This document shows, piece by piece, positions 48,945 through 58,933 of a stretch of DNA of 64,000 nucleotides. The notes below the pieces were generated by a model. The model was not told the DNA's origin and searched no databases. It saw only the letters and a program-made list of their open reading frames with translations. Position 1 is the first letter of the stretch; each line of letters opens with the position of its first letter. The position numbers were made by a program, and so were the translations under genes. The stretch is from Alteromonadaceae bacterium (GTDB taxonomy: Bacteria; Pseudomonadota; Gammaproteobacteria; Enterobacterales; Alteromonadaceae): NCBI GenBank assembly GCA_013373625.1, contig JABXHM010000023.1, positions 62,001 through 126,000 of the forward strand. The letters run 5' to 3'.

Positions 48945-49248
48945 GAAAAACCTCAAAAAAACTCTTTAAAACCTTTGTGTCACGTGACACGAACTTGCTT
49001 CTTTAACTAGGGGTGACTCACGGCAAAACTAACTGCAGAACCATACATCGCCAAATTGCTCCAGCGGTTGCAACTACGCTACGTTAATAACTAACGAAAG
49101 CACAACTATTTAAAGAACACTACCACTATAACCACACGTTACAGAAATTGATACTAAAATCATAAAAAGTGAGCGTTTTTAATTAATAATTAATGTCACG
49201 GGTGTTCTTGGCCCCCTGATTTTGCTGGTAAAAATGATAAGCAATGCC
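48945..49248 (-). promoter_or_regulatory. Leader/promoter region of cold-shock gene
   Basis: About 300 AT-rich bases without a gene between the cold-shock start and the stop of ubiB. It contains a perfect 14-base palindrome GTGTCACGTGACAC at 48977-48990, about 33 bases upstream of the start codon, within the presumed mRNA leader. Long structured leaders are common upstream of csp genes and respond to cold; that this one does so is inference. Confidence 0.45.
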
Positions 49249-50889
49249 TTAATCAGACTTGCTTCGCCCCTTCCACCAGGCTCTGAACCAACAACTGAAA
49301 CCGAGTAACACCAGTGCTGCCGATACGCTCCAGTGGAGTGGGTAGAGCGGCACTAACGCCGCGACGAGGATCGACGTTGCCCCAACGATACTAAGATGCT
49401 GTGCTTTTTGCGCCTGCTGTTGTTGTTGCAGTAGCAGCATATTGGCTCGGCGCTGTTGCTCAGGAAAATATTTGGCTTGTTTAAGCGTGTCGTAGAGCAG
49501 GTCGGGCATGTCCGGTAGCTTTTCACTCCAGTAAGGAAAATTAGCCTTAACCTTGGTTAACACTGCTTTGATACCAATTTGTTCGCGCATCCATTTTTCC
49601 AAAAACGGCTTAGCGGTTTGCCACAAGTCGAGTTGCGGATACAGTTGCCGTCCCAGACCCTCCACATAGAGTAATGTTTTTTGCAGTAATACTAATTGTG
49701 GCTGCACCACCATGTTAAAGCGACGGGCAGTATTAAATAATTGTACTAATACATTGCCAAATGAAATCTCAGCCAGCGGCTTTTGAAAAATGGGTTCGCA
49801 AACAGTCCGGATAGCGCCCTCAAATTCGTCAATGTTGGTATCAGAAGGTACCCACCCGGAATCTGCATGTAACTGAGCAACCTTACGATAGTCACGGTTA
49901 AAAAAGGCAATGAAGTTCTCGGCCAGATAGCGCTTATCTTCCTGATTCAGCGTGCCGACAATACCAAAGTCTATGGCAATATATTGTGGGTTTTCAGGAT
50001 TTTCCCGTGACACAAATATATTGCCCGGGTGCATATCTGCGTGAAAAAAGCTGTCTCTGAACACCTGCGTAAAGAAGACTTCAACGCCTCGTTCCGCCAG
50101 AATACGTAAATTGGTGTCCTGCGTAATCAACGCCTCTATATCGGATATCGGAACGCCGTAGATTCGCTCCATAACCAATACGTTAGGACGGCAGTAGTCA
50201 CTGTAAATCTGCGGCACATAAAGTGCTTCAGAGCCTGCAAAGTTGCGCCCTAACTGCATACCATTGGCCGCCTCGCGGGTCAGATCCAGCTCATCCACGA
50301 TGGTTTTTTCGTATTCTCTGACCACCTCGACCGGACGCAATCGTTTACCATCAGGTAACCACTTCTGCAGAATTTTAGCCAGGGTCAGCATCAGCTCTGT
50401 ATCGGCTTGAATAGTCTTGCGAATGTCCGGACGCAGCACCTTAACCACAACATCTATATCACCGTTTTTAAGTCTGGCTGCGTGAACCTGGGCAATACTG
50501 GCAGATGCCAGCGGTGTGGTTTCAAAGGTACTGAACACCTCATTCAGTGATTGAATGTGTAATGACTGTTTAATAATTGCCTGGGCACGTTCGGTTTCGA
50601 ACGGTTTTACCCGATCCTGCAACAACGCCAGTTCATTGGCGATATCCACAGACAATAAGTCACGTCGGGTCGACAGCATTTGGCCAAACTTAATAAAGAC
50701 CGGGCCCAACGTTTGCAGTGCCAGGGTAAGCCTGGCGCCGGCGCTTTTGTCTTTATGTTGATTGCGGATCCAGAATAAGCTTGCGCGCATAATACGCGCA
50801 TACCAGGGTAACCACTTGGACGGGATCAGTTCGTCTAAACCATGCTCCAGCATGACCCGATTGATCTGGTAAATCCTCAGTAACTGCAT
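49249..50889 (-). CDS. ubiB: Ubiquinone biosynthesis protein UbiB
   Basis: 546-aa ABC1/ADCK/UbiB-family atypical kinase/ATPase. The family-specific motif [20 protein letters not shown] (KxGQ in place of a Gly-rich loop, about residues 65-84) and the ASIAQVH and [10 protein letters not shown] segments are present, and two hydrophobic segments near the C-terminus anchor it in the membrane. It is needed for ubiquinone synthesis; its biochemical role is still debated. Last gene of the leftward ubiE-ubiJ-ubiB set. Confidence 0.96.
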   Translation of the reverse strand: MQLLRIYQINRVMLEHGLDELIPSKWLPWYARIMRASLFWIRNQHKDKSAGARLTLALQTLGPVFIKFGQMLSTRRDLLSVDIANELALLQDRVKPFETERAQAIIKQSLHIQSLNEVFSTFETTPLASASIAQVHAARLKNGDIDVVVKVLRPDIRKTIQADTELMLTLAKILQKWLPDGKRLRPVEVVREYEKTIVDELDLTREAANGMQLGRNFAGSEALYVPQIYSDYCRPNVLVMERIYGVPISDIEALITQDTNLRILAERGVEVFFTQVFRDSFFHADMHPGNIFVSRENPENPQYIAIDFGIVGTLNQEDKRYLAENFIAFFNRDYRKVAQLHADSGWVPSDTNIDEFEGAIRTVCEPIFQKPLAEISFGNVLVQLFNTARRFNMVVQPQLVLLQKTLLYVEGLGRQLYPQLDLWQTAKPFLEKWMREQIGIKAVLTKVKANFPYWSEKLPDMPDLLYDTLKQAKYFPEQQRRANMLLLQQQQQAQKAQHLSIVGATSILVAALVPLYPLHWSVSAALVLLGFSCWFRAWWKGRSKSD

Positions 50890-50894
50890 AATAT

Positions 50895-51518
50895 TTACTG
50901 TTTACTCCGCTCAAGCCTGGTAAGGCGTGCCTCTAAACGTTCAGTATCGTCGCGCAACGCACTGACCTGATCGGAGAAATGAATCACCGCCAGGCGATGA
51001 GCGGCTAGCTGCTTTTCATCAGTGAGCGCGCTTCCCAGTATCCCTTGTGCCTTACCTGACAGCTGCTTGAAGTGATCACCAAGTTTACCCATCACCGCAA
51101 ACAACTCATGCGCAACAACGTCATTGGTTTTCACTGCGAGGCGTTCTTCCCAATCTATATTTAGGTTCTGCAAAATGGCTGAAAAATCCTGCGCAATAGC
51201 CAACTCGCCCTGTACTTCCAGCTCTCCAGCTTTAATTAATCGCGTCAGTTGAGATGTATCACGCAGGCTGGGCAACACGGCCAGCCGTGTTTTAATGCTG
51301 CATTCATGCTTGCTAATGTCCATGACTGGTTCCCCTAACATGAGGACATCAATCTGGCTTGAGAACACCAAAGCGAAACACTGTGATATATCTGTTAATT
51401 CAATAATCAGCCGCTTGCCCTGCAAGGCGTTGAGCGCTTGCCGGGAGTCTGGGTCGAGGGCCAGCAAACGATTCAGTGCATTTTCTGCCGCAGCACTAAG
51501 CAATGGTCCAGTTGGCAT
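50895..51518 (-). CDS. ubiJ: Ubiquinone biosynthesis accessory factor UbiJ
   Basis: 207-aa protein with an SCP2-like lipid-binding domain (about residues 25-110: [29 protein letters not shown]) and a C-terminal coiled coil ([19 protein letters not shown]), as in E. coli UbiJ. It binds polyprenyl intermediates and pairs with UbiK in the Ubi complex. It starts one base inside the ubiE stop (TAATG). Confidence 0.93.
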   Translation of the reverse strand: MPTGPLLSAAAENALNRLLALDPDSRQALNALQGKRLIIELTDISQCFALVFSSQIDVLMLGEPVMDISKHECSIKTRLAVLPSLRDTSQLTRLIKAGELEVQGELAIAQDFSAILQNLNIDWEERLAVKTNDVVAHELFAVMGKLGDHFKQLSGKAQGILGSALTDEKQLAAHRLAVIHFSDQVSALRDDTERLEARLTRLERSKQ

Positions 51519-52303
51519 TAAAATTTATAACCCCGGTGCAAGGCAACGATTCCGCCCGTCAGGTTTTGGTAATCACAATGCTCAAATCCGGCATTCTCAA
51601 ACATCGATTTAAGGGTATCCTGATCAGGGTGCATGCGGATTGATTCAGCCAGATACTGATAACTCTCCCGGTCGTTAGCCACCAACTGCCCCATAGTGGG
51701 TAATATATTAAACGAATACCAGTCGTAGGTTTTTGACAAGATGTCGTTGGTCGGTTTTGAAAATTCCAGAACCAACAGGCGGCCGCCCGGTTTTAAAATT
51801 CGAAATATTGACGCCAACGCTTTGTCTTTATCGGTCACATTTCGCAGACCAAAAGCCATGGTGACTAGATCGAAATGATTGTCAGGGAAAGGCAGTGCCT
51901 CAGCATTTGCCTGAACATAATCCACGTTTCCTACAATGCCCATATTACGCAATTTATCGCGCCCTACTGATAACATTGAGTGGTTAATGTCTGCCAGCAC
52001 CACTTCACCGGTTGGGCCAACCAATCGCGAAAATTTCGCCGCCAGGTCGCCGGTACCACCAGCCAGATCAAGTACTTTCTGACCGGCTTTTATGCCACTA
52101 CAATCAATGGTATAACGTTTCCAAAGCCGGTGGATTCCCATTGACATAAAGTCATTCATTACATCATATTTAGCGGCTACCGAGTCAAAGACACCTGCTA
52201 CCATTGACGCTTTCTTATTTCTGTCGACCTGACGAAAGCCAAAATCGGTAGATTGTTCTGATGATGCGTCATCATTTTGCGCGGAAGAGTATTGTTCTGA
52301 CAT
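51518..52303 (-). CDS. ubiE: Ubiquinone/menaquinone C-methyltransferase UbiE
   Basis: 261-aa class I SAM methyltransferase. The SAM loop [15 protein letters not shown] and the family signatures [17 protein letters not shown] and [13 protein letters not shown] are present. It C-methylates the benzoquinol ring in ubiquinone (and menaquinone) synthesis. First gene of the ubiE-ubiJ-ubiB unit, as in E. coli. Confidence 0.97.
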   Translation of the reverse strand: MSEQYSSAQNDDASSEQSTDFGFRQVDRNKKASMVAGVFDSVAAKYDVMNDFMSMGIHRLWKRYTIDCSGIKAGQKVLDLAGGTGDLAAKFSRLVGPTGEVVLADINHSMLSVGRDKLRNMGIVGNVDYVQANAEALPFPDNHFDLVTMAFGLRNVTDKDKALASIFRILKPGGRLLVLEFSKPTNDILSKTYDWYSFNILPTMGQLVANDRESYQYLAESIRMHPDQDTLKSMFENAGFEHCDYQNLTGGIVALHRGYKF

Positions 52304-52465
52304 GACTTAATTCTTCTTATATCGACGGCTGTTACCCAGTTCAGACGCGACGCTGTCTGACCGGACTACCCAGTGTCATTGTTGTAATGAAATCTTCAGC
52401 AAGTGTATCGAAAAGTGCCTGCGCTTACCATCACGATTAGCTGTCGATGCAGCCTGAACACTTGC

Positions 52466-53146
52466 TTATTCATTGTTGTTCAGAATATGCGGTAATTCCG
52501 AAAGGGAATCTAATACTCTGTCAGGCCGGTAAGAGCTGATATCTTCACCATGATTATAACCGTATGAGAGCGCGTAAACCAAACAACCGGCGGCTCTGGC
52601 GGCATGTATGTCTGATTTGGAATCGCCCACCATTAATGCGTTGTCCGGTTTTGCCTCAAGGGCATTCAAGGCATAATTAAGCGGTGCAGGGTGCGGCTTT
52701 TTATGCGCGCAGGTATCACCACTTACGACGACATCAAAATACTGCGCAAGGCCTTTATTGTGTAACAGAGGCAACGTAAACGCAGCCGCTTTATTCGTCA
52801 CACACGCGAGCCGGTAATCATGTCCGATAAGCCAGTCCAGTGTCGGTAACACGCCCTCATAGAGCGTGCTGTGTTTACCATTATAGTGAGTATAAGCTTC
52901 GATAAACGCAGCCAATGCGACATTATACAGAGCGTGATCCGCCGAGCCTTGTACGCTATTGGTCACGGCCCTGGCCACCAGCTTTTCAATACCGTTACCC
53001 ACCCAGTCCCGCACTGCAGACTCACCTTTGACAGGCAGTCCTGCGGCGCGCATCGCTACGTCAATGCAGTACGCTAGGTCAGGCACACTGTCTATAAGCG
53101 TACCGTCCAAATCAAATAAAATATAACTAACCCGGGAAGTTTTCAT
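52466..53146 (-). CDS. gph: Phosphoglycolate phosphatase-like HAD hydrolase
   Basis: 226-aa HAD-superfamily phosphatase. Motif I is FDLDGTLIDSVPDLA, motif II is the Thr in VTNKAA, and motifs III/IV are HKKPHPAP and MVGDSKSDIHAARAAG. The cap domain and spacing match phosphoglycolate phosphatase, which clears 2-phosphoglycolate formed during DNA repair. The closest relatives use phosphoglycolate, but substrate range is inferred. Confidence 0.88.
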   Translation of the reverse strand: MKTSRVSYILFDLDGTLIDSVPDLAYCIDVAMRAAGLPVKGESAVRDWVGNGIEKLVARAVTNSVQGSADHALYNVALAAFIEAYTHYNGKHSTLYEGVLPTLDWLIGHDYRLACVTNKAAAFTLPLLHNKGLAQYFDVVVSGDTCAHKKPHPAPLNYALNALEAKPDNALMVGDSKSDIHAARAAGCLVYALSYGYNHGEDISSYRPDRVLDSLSELPHILNNNE

Positions 53147-53193
53147 TGTAATGAATGCTCACTTAGCCACTTACTGAACAACCGGATGGTGTG

Positions 53194-53883
53194 TTAGACC
53201 TGATTGTCACCGCAACTGTACGCGACAATCTGGCTAATTTCCTGCAAACTTCGCCCGCTCTTCTGTTGCCAATAAGCAAAGGTGTCAGCAATCGTTGTCT
53301 GACTTCGTTTAGAGGTTAACCCACCACTGATTAAATTATATGCACGGAAGTAGCCTTCCACGTCCCGGCTGAGAATAAATGTATCAATGCCCAGGGTGCG
53401 CAGCGCATAAGGGCCGGTGTTACCGCCCAGGCGCGCACCGTGCTTTTTCAGGTATTGCCACAGCTCAATGACTCTGGCGCCCTGAAACTGGCTGGCAAAC
53501 TCACCAAACCCACATCCGTGATTGAGGCGAATATCATGTAGCATCAACGCGTTATCACGTATGGTCATCACTTTCTTAAAGTTACGAACAATGCGTTTAT
53601 CGCGGGCTCGTTGTTCGAGCATTTCATCTGACATGAGCAGCACTTTCTGGACGTCGAAATTGAAAAACAACGCTTCAAATTCTGGCCACTTTTGCTCTAT
53701 TACCCGCCATACAAATCCAGACTGAAACACCTTTTTTGTGAATGCCGACAGCACACGGTCATCAGGTATTGCGCAGACGTCAGCCGCCTTTAGCGGCTGA
53801 CTGACGATATACTCAAGACCTTTGATGCCACCCTTACGCTCAGCTGCCCGGGCGTAAATAGCGTCAAATGACTCAATAGCCAT
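53194..53883 (-). CDS. DNA-3-methyladenine glycosylase I-like protein
   Basis: 229-aa helical protein of the Tag/adenine-glycosylase superfamily. Tag-like features include FQSGFVWRVIEQKWPEFEALF and KRIVRNFKKVMTIRDNA (Tag: NRxKI.A...NA), with GGNTGPYALRTLGIDTFI near the C-terminus. It is longer than E. coli Tag and lacks its Cys/His zinc-binding pattern as far as I can see, so it is a divergent member. Its ATG overlaps the prlC stop by one base (TAATG). Confidence 0.75.
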   Translation of the reverse strand: MAIESFDAIYARAAERKGGIKGLEYIVSQPLKAADVCAIPDDRVLSAFTKKVFQSGFVWRVIEQKWPEFEALFFNFDVQKVLLMSDEMLEQRARDKRIVRNFKKVMTIRDNALMLHDIRLNHGCGFGEFASQFQGARVIELWQYLKKHGARLGGNTGPYALRTLGIDTFILSRDVEGYFRAYNLISGGLTSKRSQTTIADTFAYWQQKSGRSLQEISQIVAYSCGDNQV

Positions 53884-55928
53884 TAGCTGTTTGCTACCAC
53901 TATGCCGTTGTGCCGCAACAAGGCATCAACCTGTGGCTCTCGCCCCCGGAATGCAACAAAGAGATCCATGGGTTCGCGACTCCCCCCCATTTCAAGAATG
54001 TTATGCAGAAAATCAGCGCCGGTTTGTGGATTAAAAATACCCTCTTCTTCGAAGCGGCTAAACGCATCGGCTGACAGTACCTCGGCCCATTTGTAGCTGT
54101 AGTACCCCGCAGCATACCCACCTGCAAATATATGCCCAAAACTATGCTGGAAACGGTTAAATGAAGGCGGGTTGATCACTGCTACTTCATTGCGTACCTG
54201 TCCGAGGATCTGCTGCACATCAACATGCTCGCCATCTTCCATATGCAGCACAAAATCAAACAGACTAAACTCTAATTGCCGGATCATTTGCATTGCAGCT
54301 TGATAATCACGAGCAGCCAACATTTTGTCGAGCAACGCTTTGGGCAGTGGGTCACCGGTCTCGTAATGGCCGGAAATTAAGCCCAGCGCTTCTTCCTGCC
54401 AGCACCAGTTCTCTAAAAACTGACTCGGTAGTTCTACCGCATCCCATGGCACGCCATTAATGCCTGACACACCGGGTACTGACATTTGCGTCAGCATATG
54501 GTGGATACCATGGCCAAATTCATGGAACAACGTAACCACTTCATCATGAGTAAATAATGCCGGCTTATCACCCACCGGACCATTAAAGTTGCAGGTTAAA
54601 TACGCCACCGGTGTTTGTAGTTCGCCAGACGCCTGAAAACGCCTTACCCGGCACTCATCCATCCATGCACCACCGCGCTTTTTAGGGCGCGCGTAGAGAT
54701 CAAAGTAAAACTGACCGCGCAGCGTACCTTCGTGATCAGTGATGCTAAACAGGCGTACGTCACTGTGCCAGGTGTTAGCATTTTCAACTTCACTGATATT
54801 CAGGCCATAGAGCTTTTCAACTACGCTAAAGAGCCCGGCGATAACACGATTTTCTGGAAAATAGGGACGTAAGATTTCATCTGAGATCGCATAACGTTGT
54901 TGTTTCAACTGCTCACTAAAGTAAGGCACATCCCAGGCTTCAATGTTGTCCATTTGGTGTTGTTCAGCAGCAAACGCACGCACCTCTGCCAGCTCCTTTT
55001 CTGCCTGGGGTTTAGCCTTGGCAGCCAGGTCACGTAAAAAGCCTACCACTTGATCAGTGGAAGAAGCCATTTTGGTTGCCAGTGAACGTTCGGCGTAATT
55101 TGCAAAACCTAATAAAGACGCAATTTCAGTTCGTAGCGCCAGCGTTTCATTAATGATGGCACTATTATCCCACTGACCGGCATTTGGCCCTTGTTCTGAC
55201 GCCCGGGTTGCATAAGCGCGGTACATTTCCTCGCGCAATTCACGGTTGTCAGCATAGAGCATTACCGGCAGATAGCTGGGGATATCCAGTGTAAACAACC
55301 AGCCTTGTAAGTCCTTTTGATGTGCCGCTTGCTTTGCCGCATCAAGGGCAGACTCTGGCAACCCTTTAAGCTCAGCCTCATCGGTGACATGTTTTGTCCA
55401 GCCCATAGTGGCATCCATGACATTATTGCTGAACGTTGATGACAGTTCGGATAAGCGCGCCTGAATATCGGCGAAGCGCTGTTTTTTGTCGGCAGGTAAT
55501 GCCACGCCTGATAACGTAAAGTCCCGCAACGTATTATCAACAACCTTACGCTGGGCCTCATCGAGTTGCTCGTACTCGGTGCTGTCGCGTAACGCCTTAT
55601 AAGCCTGAAATAATCCTTCATGCTGACCAACCCAGGTGCCATACTCCGATAGTAGTGGCAAACAGGCATCATGAGCTTCACGTAATTCGTCACTGCTTAC
55701 GACAGAATTCATGTGCGAAACCGGTGACCATATTTTACTTAAAGTATCATCGGCTTCATCAATACGACTAACGACATTGGCATAGCAATAGTCGCCGCTG
55801 TCAACCACCTCATCGATAGTTTTCTTACAGTCAGCGATAGCTTTGGTGACTGCCGGTTTTACCTGGTCTGGTGTGATTTCTGAAAATAGTGGCAATCCAC
55901 CAACCTGTTCAAGTGCAGTTGTTGTCAT
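53883..55928 (-). CDS. prlC: Oligopeptidase A
   Basis: 681-aa M3-family zinc metallopeptidase. The metal motif HEFGHGIHH (about residues 468-476) and the downstream ENWCWQEEAL carry the ligands. Length and N-terminus match E. coli PrlC (oligopeptidase A), a cytoplasmic enzyme that degrades signal peptides and short peptides. It ends one base inside the Tag-like gene start; the two are probably co-transcribed. Confidence 0.95.
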   Translation of the reverse strand: MTTTALEQVGGLPLFSEITPDQVKPAVTKAIADCKKTIDEVVDSGDYCYANVVSRIDEADDTLSKIWSPVSHMNSVVSSDELREAHDACLPLLSEYGTWVGQHEGLFQAYKALRDSTEYEQLDEAQRKVVDNTLRDFTLSGVALPADKKQRFADIQARLSELSSTFSNNVMDATMGWTKHVTDEAELKGLPESALDAAKQAAHQKDLQGWLFTLDIPSYLPVMLYADNRELREEMYRAYATRASEQGPNAGQWDNSAIINETLALRTEIASLLGFANYAERSLATKMASSTDQVVGFLRDLAAKAKPQAEKELAEVRAFAAEQHQMDNIEAWDVPYFSEQLKQQRYAISDEILRPYFPENRVIAGLFSVVEKLYGLNISEVENANTWHSDVRLFSITDHEGTLRGQFYFDLYARPKKRGGAWMDECRVRRFQASGELQTPVAYLTCNFNGPVGDKPALFTHDEVVTLFHEFGHGIHHMLTQMSVPGVSGINGVPWDAVELPSQFLENWCWQEEALGLISGHYETGDPLPKALLDKMLAARDYQAAMQMIRQLEFSLFDFVLHMEDGEHVDVQQILGQVRNEVAVINPPSFNRFQHSFGHIFAGGYAAGYYSYKWAEVLSADAFSRFEEEGIFNPQTGADFLHNILEMGGSREPMDLFVAFRGREPQVDALLRHNGIVVANS

Positions 55929-56381
55929 AATTACTGTTAGGTCCCGTTACCAATGATTTGATAGTGTTTTGATGGGGTTTATACACAAAAAAACAAGTAC
56001 TGGAGCACTACCGTTTGGCTTTTTTTGGCAATCAGTGAGCACAAAGATGCCAGACGTTTTTACAGTCATTCACCCTACATAACAGGTATAACGATAACTG
56101 CCACCAAAGTGCCAGCGTTGCGGATGAATAAGTTCGTGATTGGGTGATAGCGTTAAGGAAGTAGGCAGAGATTGCTATCGCGTACTAAACTATATTTGTA
56201 AGTGAAAGCCAGGCTCAATGGAGAAGGTTAGATTTATCGTGATTAACCACAAAGTCGACACAGCTCCACTCAACTACTGCGAGGTAACTCTGATTGGTCA
56301 ACCACAAAGCTGTCGGATGATTCTGCTGTGCGCAGAGTGTAAACATATTTAACCTTTATCATGTGGTAACGAGAGGCGGAT
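55929..56381. other. Intergenic region between prlC and PhnD-like gene
   Basis: 453 bases between divergent genes without a supported gene. It should hold both promoters. The only clear structure is a direct repeat AACCACAAAG at 56245-56254 and 56300-56309, 55 bases apart, upstream of the PhnD-like gene. No convincing Pho box was found. Confidence 0.45.
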
Positions 56382-57224
56382 ATGAAGTATCTATTGTTCA
56401 CGTTTATTGTAATCTTCAGTGCCAGCGCAGTGAGCCAGCAAGCGCCTGCAATAACTAAAGCACCCACTCAATATTACACCTTTGGTGTTGTACCTCAGCA
56501 GTCTGCCTTTAAACTCGCCGAAATGTGGACACCAGTATTGCAATATGTGTCAGCACAAACCGGTATTGTGCTTAAATTTGTAACGGCTAAAGATATCCCA
56601 AGTTTTGAGGAGGCCCTTGCACAAGGCCAATATGACATCGCCTATATGAATCCGTATCACTACACGGTATTTCATGAAAAGAGCGGATACAACCCCCTGG
56701 TAAGGGATGTAAAAAAACCGCTGCAAGGCATTATAGTTACCCGTCGCGATAGCCAGATCACCGACTTATCGCAACTTCATGGTTTAACGCTGGCCTTCCC
56801 TGCACCTGCGGCATTTGCTGCCAGTATCGTACCGCGCGCCGAACTCAGCCGGGCTGGAATAAGTATTACGCCGCGATATGTACATTCCCACGACTCAGTC
56901 TATCTTAATGTCATAAAAGGCTTGTTTATGGCAGGCGGCGGTATAATGCGTTCACTGGAACACCTGCCGCCTGAACAGCGCGCGAAGTTAAAGGTGTTAT
57001 GGCAAAGTCAGGAGTACACGGGGCATGCTATTGCAGCTAAAAATGATGTCCCACAACCTCACAAGGAACAGCTTATCAATGCCTTCGCGCAGCTAGGCAA
57101 AACAGAGCAAGGGCGCTTATTATTAGAAAAACTCAATTTCAGGGAGTTACAGGCGGCAACAAATGAAGACTGGGATGATGTCAGGTCACTGGGTATACAC
57201 TCACTATCAAGACCCGACTACTGA
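56382..57224 (+). CDS. PhnD-like phosphonate/phosphate-type binding protein
   Basis: 280-aa exported protein with a signal peptide (about residues 1-18, ending AVS) and the PhnD/SsuA/TauA-type binding fold (YTFGVVPQQSAFKLAEMWTPVLQYVS at the start, FEEALAQGQYDIAYMNPYHYTVF, VTRRDSQITDLSQLHGLTLAFPAPAAFAAS). Relatives bind phosphonates, phosphite or other anions. No ABC permease or ATPase is near; instead it precedes a histidine kinase by 9 bases, so a ligand-sensing role is more likely. The ATG at 56382 has GAGAGG upstream. Confidence 0.85.
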   Translation: MKYLLFTFIVIFSASAVSQQAPAITKAPTQYYTFGVVPQQSAFKLAEMWTPVLQYVSAQTGIVLKFVTAKDIPSFEEALAQGQYDIAYMNPYHYTVFHEKSGYNPLVRDVKKPLQGIIVTRRDSQITDLSQLHGLTLAFPAPAAFAASIVPRAELSRAGISITPRYVHSHDSVYLNVIKGLFMAGGGIMRSLEHLPPEQRAKLKVLWQSQEYTGHAIAAKNDVPQPHKEQLINAFAQLGKTEQGRLLLEKLNFRELQAATNEDWDDVRSLGIHSLSRPDY

Positions 57225-57233
57225 GATTAACCT

Positions 57234-58883
57234 ATGCGCCTTTCATTAAAAACTAAAACCATTGCTGGCACTTCATTAATCGAGGCCACCTTGCTGTTGA
57301 TTTTAATTATCACCAGCTTGTCGTTTATTAATGCATTAATCGAAGACACTGTTGTTAAACGAGCGCAGACAACCGCCAATCTGTTTGCCGCCACCACCAA
57401 GAACGCTTTGCTTTCACTTGATCTCGCGGCCCTTGAAGCATCGGTTCAGGAACTTATGACAAACCCTGATATTGTCTATGCAAAAGTGATTGATAACCAG
57501 AACAGAGTGTTGGCTCAAGCAGGAGCCCCCCCCGCTGCTGAAGAGCTATTTATTGGCGACACAGCCGTGTCCGATGTTGATGATTCCGTTTACGACACCA
57601 ACCGCGCAATATCCGTGGCTGGTCATTATTATGGTGAAATCCAAATCGGCATCGATATTAAAGCCGTCCAATCCTCGGTGCTGAAAATCCGCAATTGGAT
57701 TATTTCACTGGCCTTGCTGGAACTGGCTTTGGTGGCAGTCTTTTCATTTGGGTTGGGGACCTATCTGACCTCTCAGTTAAAAGCTTTGCGACGAGGCGCT
57801 AAGGATATGTTGAAAGCCATTCCGGAGAAGAACTACCAGGACATTAGTATTACCATTAAAGGCAATGATGAACTCGCAGAGCTGGCCGGATCGTTTAATA
57901 CACTGGTAAAAACGCTTGCCAACGAAAGCGATTATCGGGACAAAGCTGAAACCGAACTAAAAGAACTAAATGTTTCCTTAGAAAAGATCATCGCTGAGCG
58001 CACCCAGGCATTGCTGGATAAAAACATTGAGCTTGAGCAGTCCAACAAGGATCGCAAGGAAGCCCAGCAGCAGCTTTTTCAGGCTGAAAAAATGGCCTCA
58101 GTGGGGCAGCTCGCTGCCGGGGTTGCCCATGAAATAAACAATCCGGTGGGATTTGTTTCAAGCAATCTAAACACCCTTGATGATTACCTGACACTTATTC
58201 AGCTGTTACTGGCATTAGCAAAAAATCTCGATGCCAATGAACCCGACGATGTGTTACGTAAACGCGTGGAAGAACTTCAATTGTTTTATACCCAACATGA
58301 CATGGACTTTATCAGCGCAGATGTGGCGCCTCTCATCAAAGAATCGCGAGAAGGTTTAAAAAGAGTCAGCGAAATCGTTAAAGGGCTAAAAGTGTTTTCA
58401 CGAATCGATTCCGATGAACAACAATGGTACGACCTCAATCACTGCCTGAACACTACGCTAACCATGGTTAACAACAAATTAAAATATATTTGCAAGGTTG
58501 AAACCCATTTTGCTGAGCTGCCAAATATGTATTTTAATTTAGGCAAAATAACCCAGGTTTTTACCAACCTACTGATCAATGCGGGACAAGCTATTGAGGA
58601 AACCGGCGAGCAGGGCGTCATTACCATTACCACGCAATTGGTAGACAATGCCGCCAAGGTGACGATCAAAGATACCGGGGGCGGTATCGCTGACGTCAAC
58701 ATGGACAAGCTGTTTAATCCGTTTTTCACCACCAAACCAGAAGGTCAGGGCACCGGGTTAGGCTTATCAATTTCCTACGGCATTATTCAGGAACATGGCG
58801 GCAACATCGACGTAGAAAGTAAACCCGGCGAGGGTACGGTATTTACCGTTACGTTACCACTGCATAGCGACGCTGAAAATTAA
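57234..58883 (+). CDS. Sensor histidine kinase
   Basis: 549-aa membrane histidine kinase. Order: transmembrane segment (about 10-35), periplasmic domain (about 36-152), second transmembrane segment (about 155-178), HAMP (about 180-235), coiled coil, dimerisation domain with phospho-acceptor His299 (AAGVAHEINNP) and ATPase domain with N-box FTNLLINAGQAIEE, G1 IKDTGGGI and GTGLGLSIS. The preceding PhnD-like protein may feed ligand signal to the periplasmic domain. Next gene is a response regulator, 50 bases on. Confidence 0.93.
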   Translation: MRLSLKTKTIAGTSLIEATLLLILIITSLSFINALIEDTVVKRAQTTANLFAATTKNALLSLDLAALEASVQELMTNPDIVYAKVIDNQNRVLAQAGAPPAAEELFIGDTAVSDVDDSVYDTNRAISVAGHYYGEIQIGIDIKAVQSSVLKIRNWIISLALLELALVAVFSFGLGTYLTSQLKALRRGAKDMLKAIPEKNYQDISITIKGNDELAELAGSFNTLVKTLANESDYRDKAETELKELNVSLEKIIAERTQALLDKNIELEQSNKDRKEAQQQLFQAEKMASVGQLAAGVAHEINNPVGFVSSNLNTLDDYLTLIQLLLALAKNLDANEPDDVLRKRVEELQLFYTQHDMDFISADVAPLIKESREGLKRVSEIVKGLKVFSRIDSDEQQWYDLNHCLNTTLTMVNNKLKYICKVETHFAELPNMYFNLGKITQVFTNLLINAGQAIEETGEQGVITITTQLVDNAAKVTIKDTGGGIADVNMDKLFNPFFTTKPEGQGTGLGLSISYGIIQEHGGNIDVESKPGEGTVFTVTLPLHSDAEN

Positions 58884-58933
58884 CTTATTGTCCCTAAAGA
58901 CGGATTGAAAACACATAAACAGGAGACACGGCC

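Noticed and set aside
56310..56340. Possible Pho box (CTGTCGG...) before the PhnD-like gene
   Set aside because: Only one half fits and the 7-4-7 spacing fails, so it is not called.
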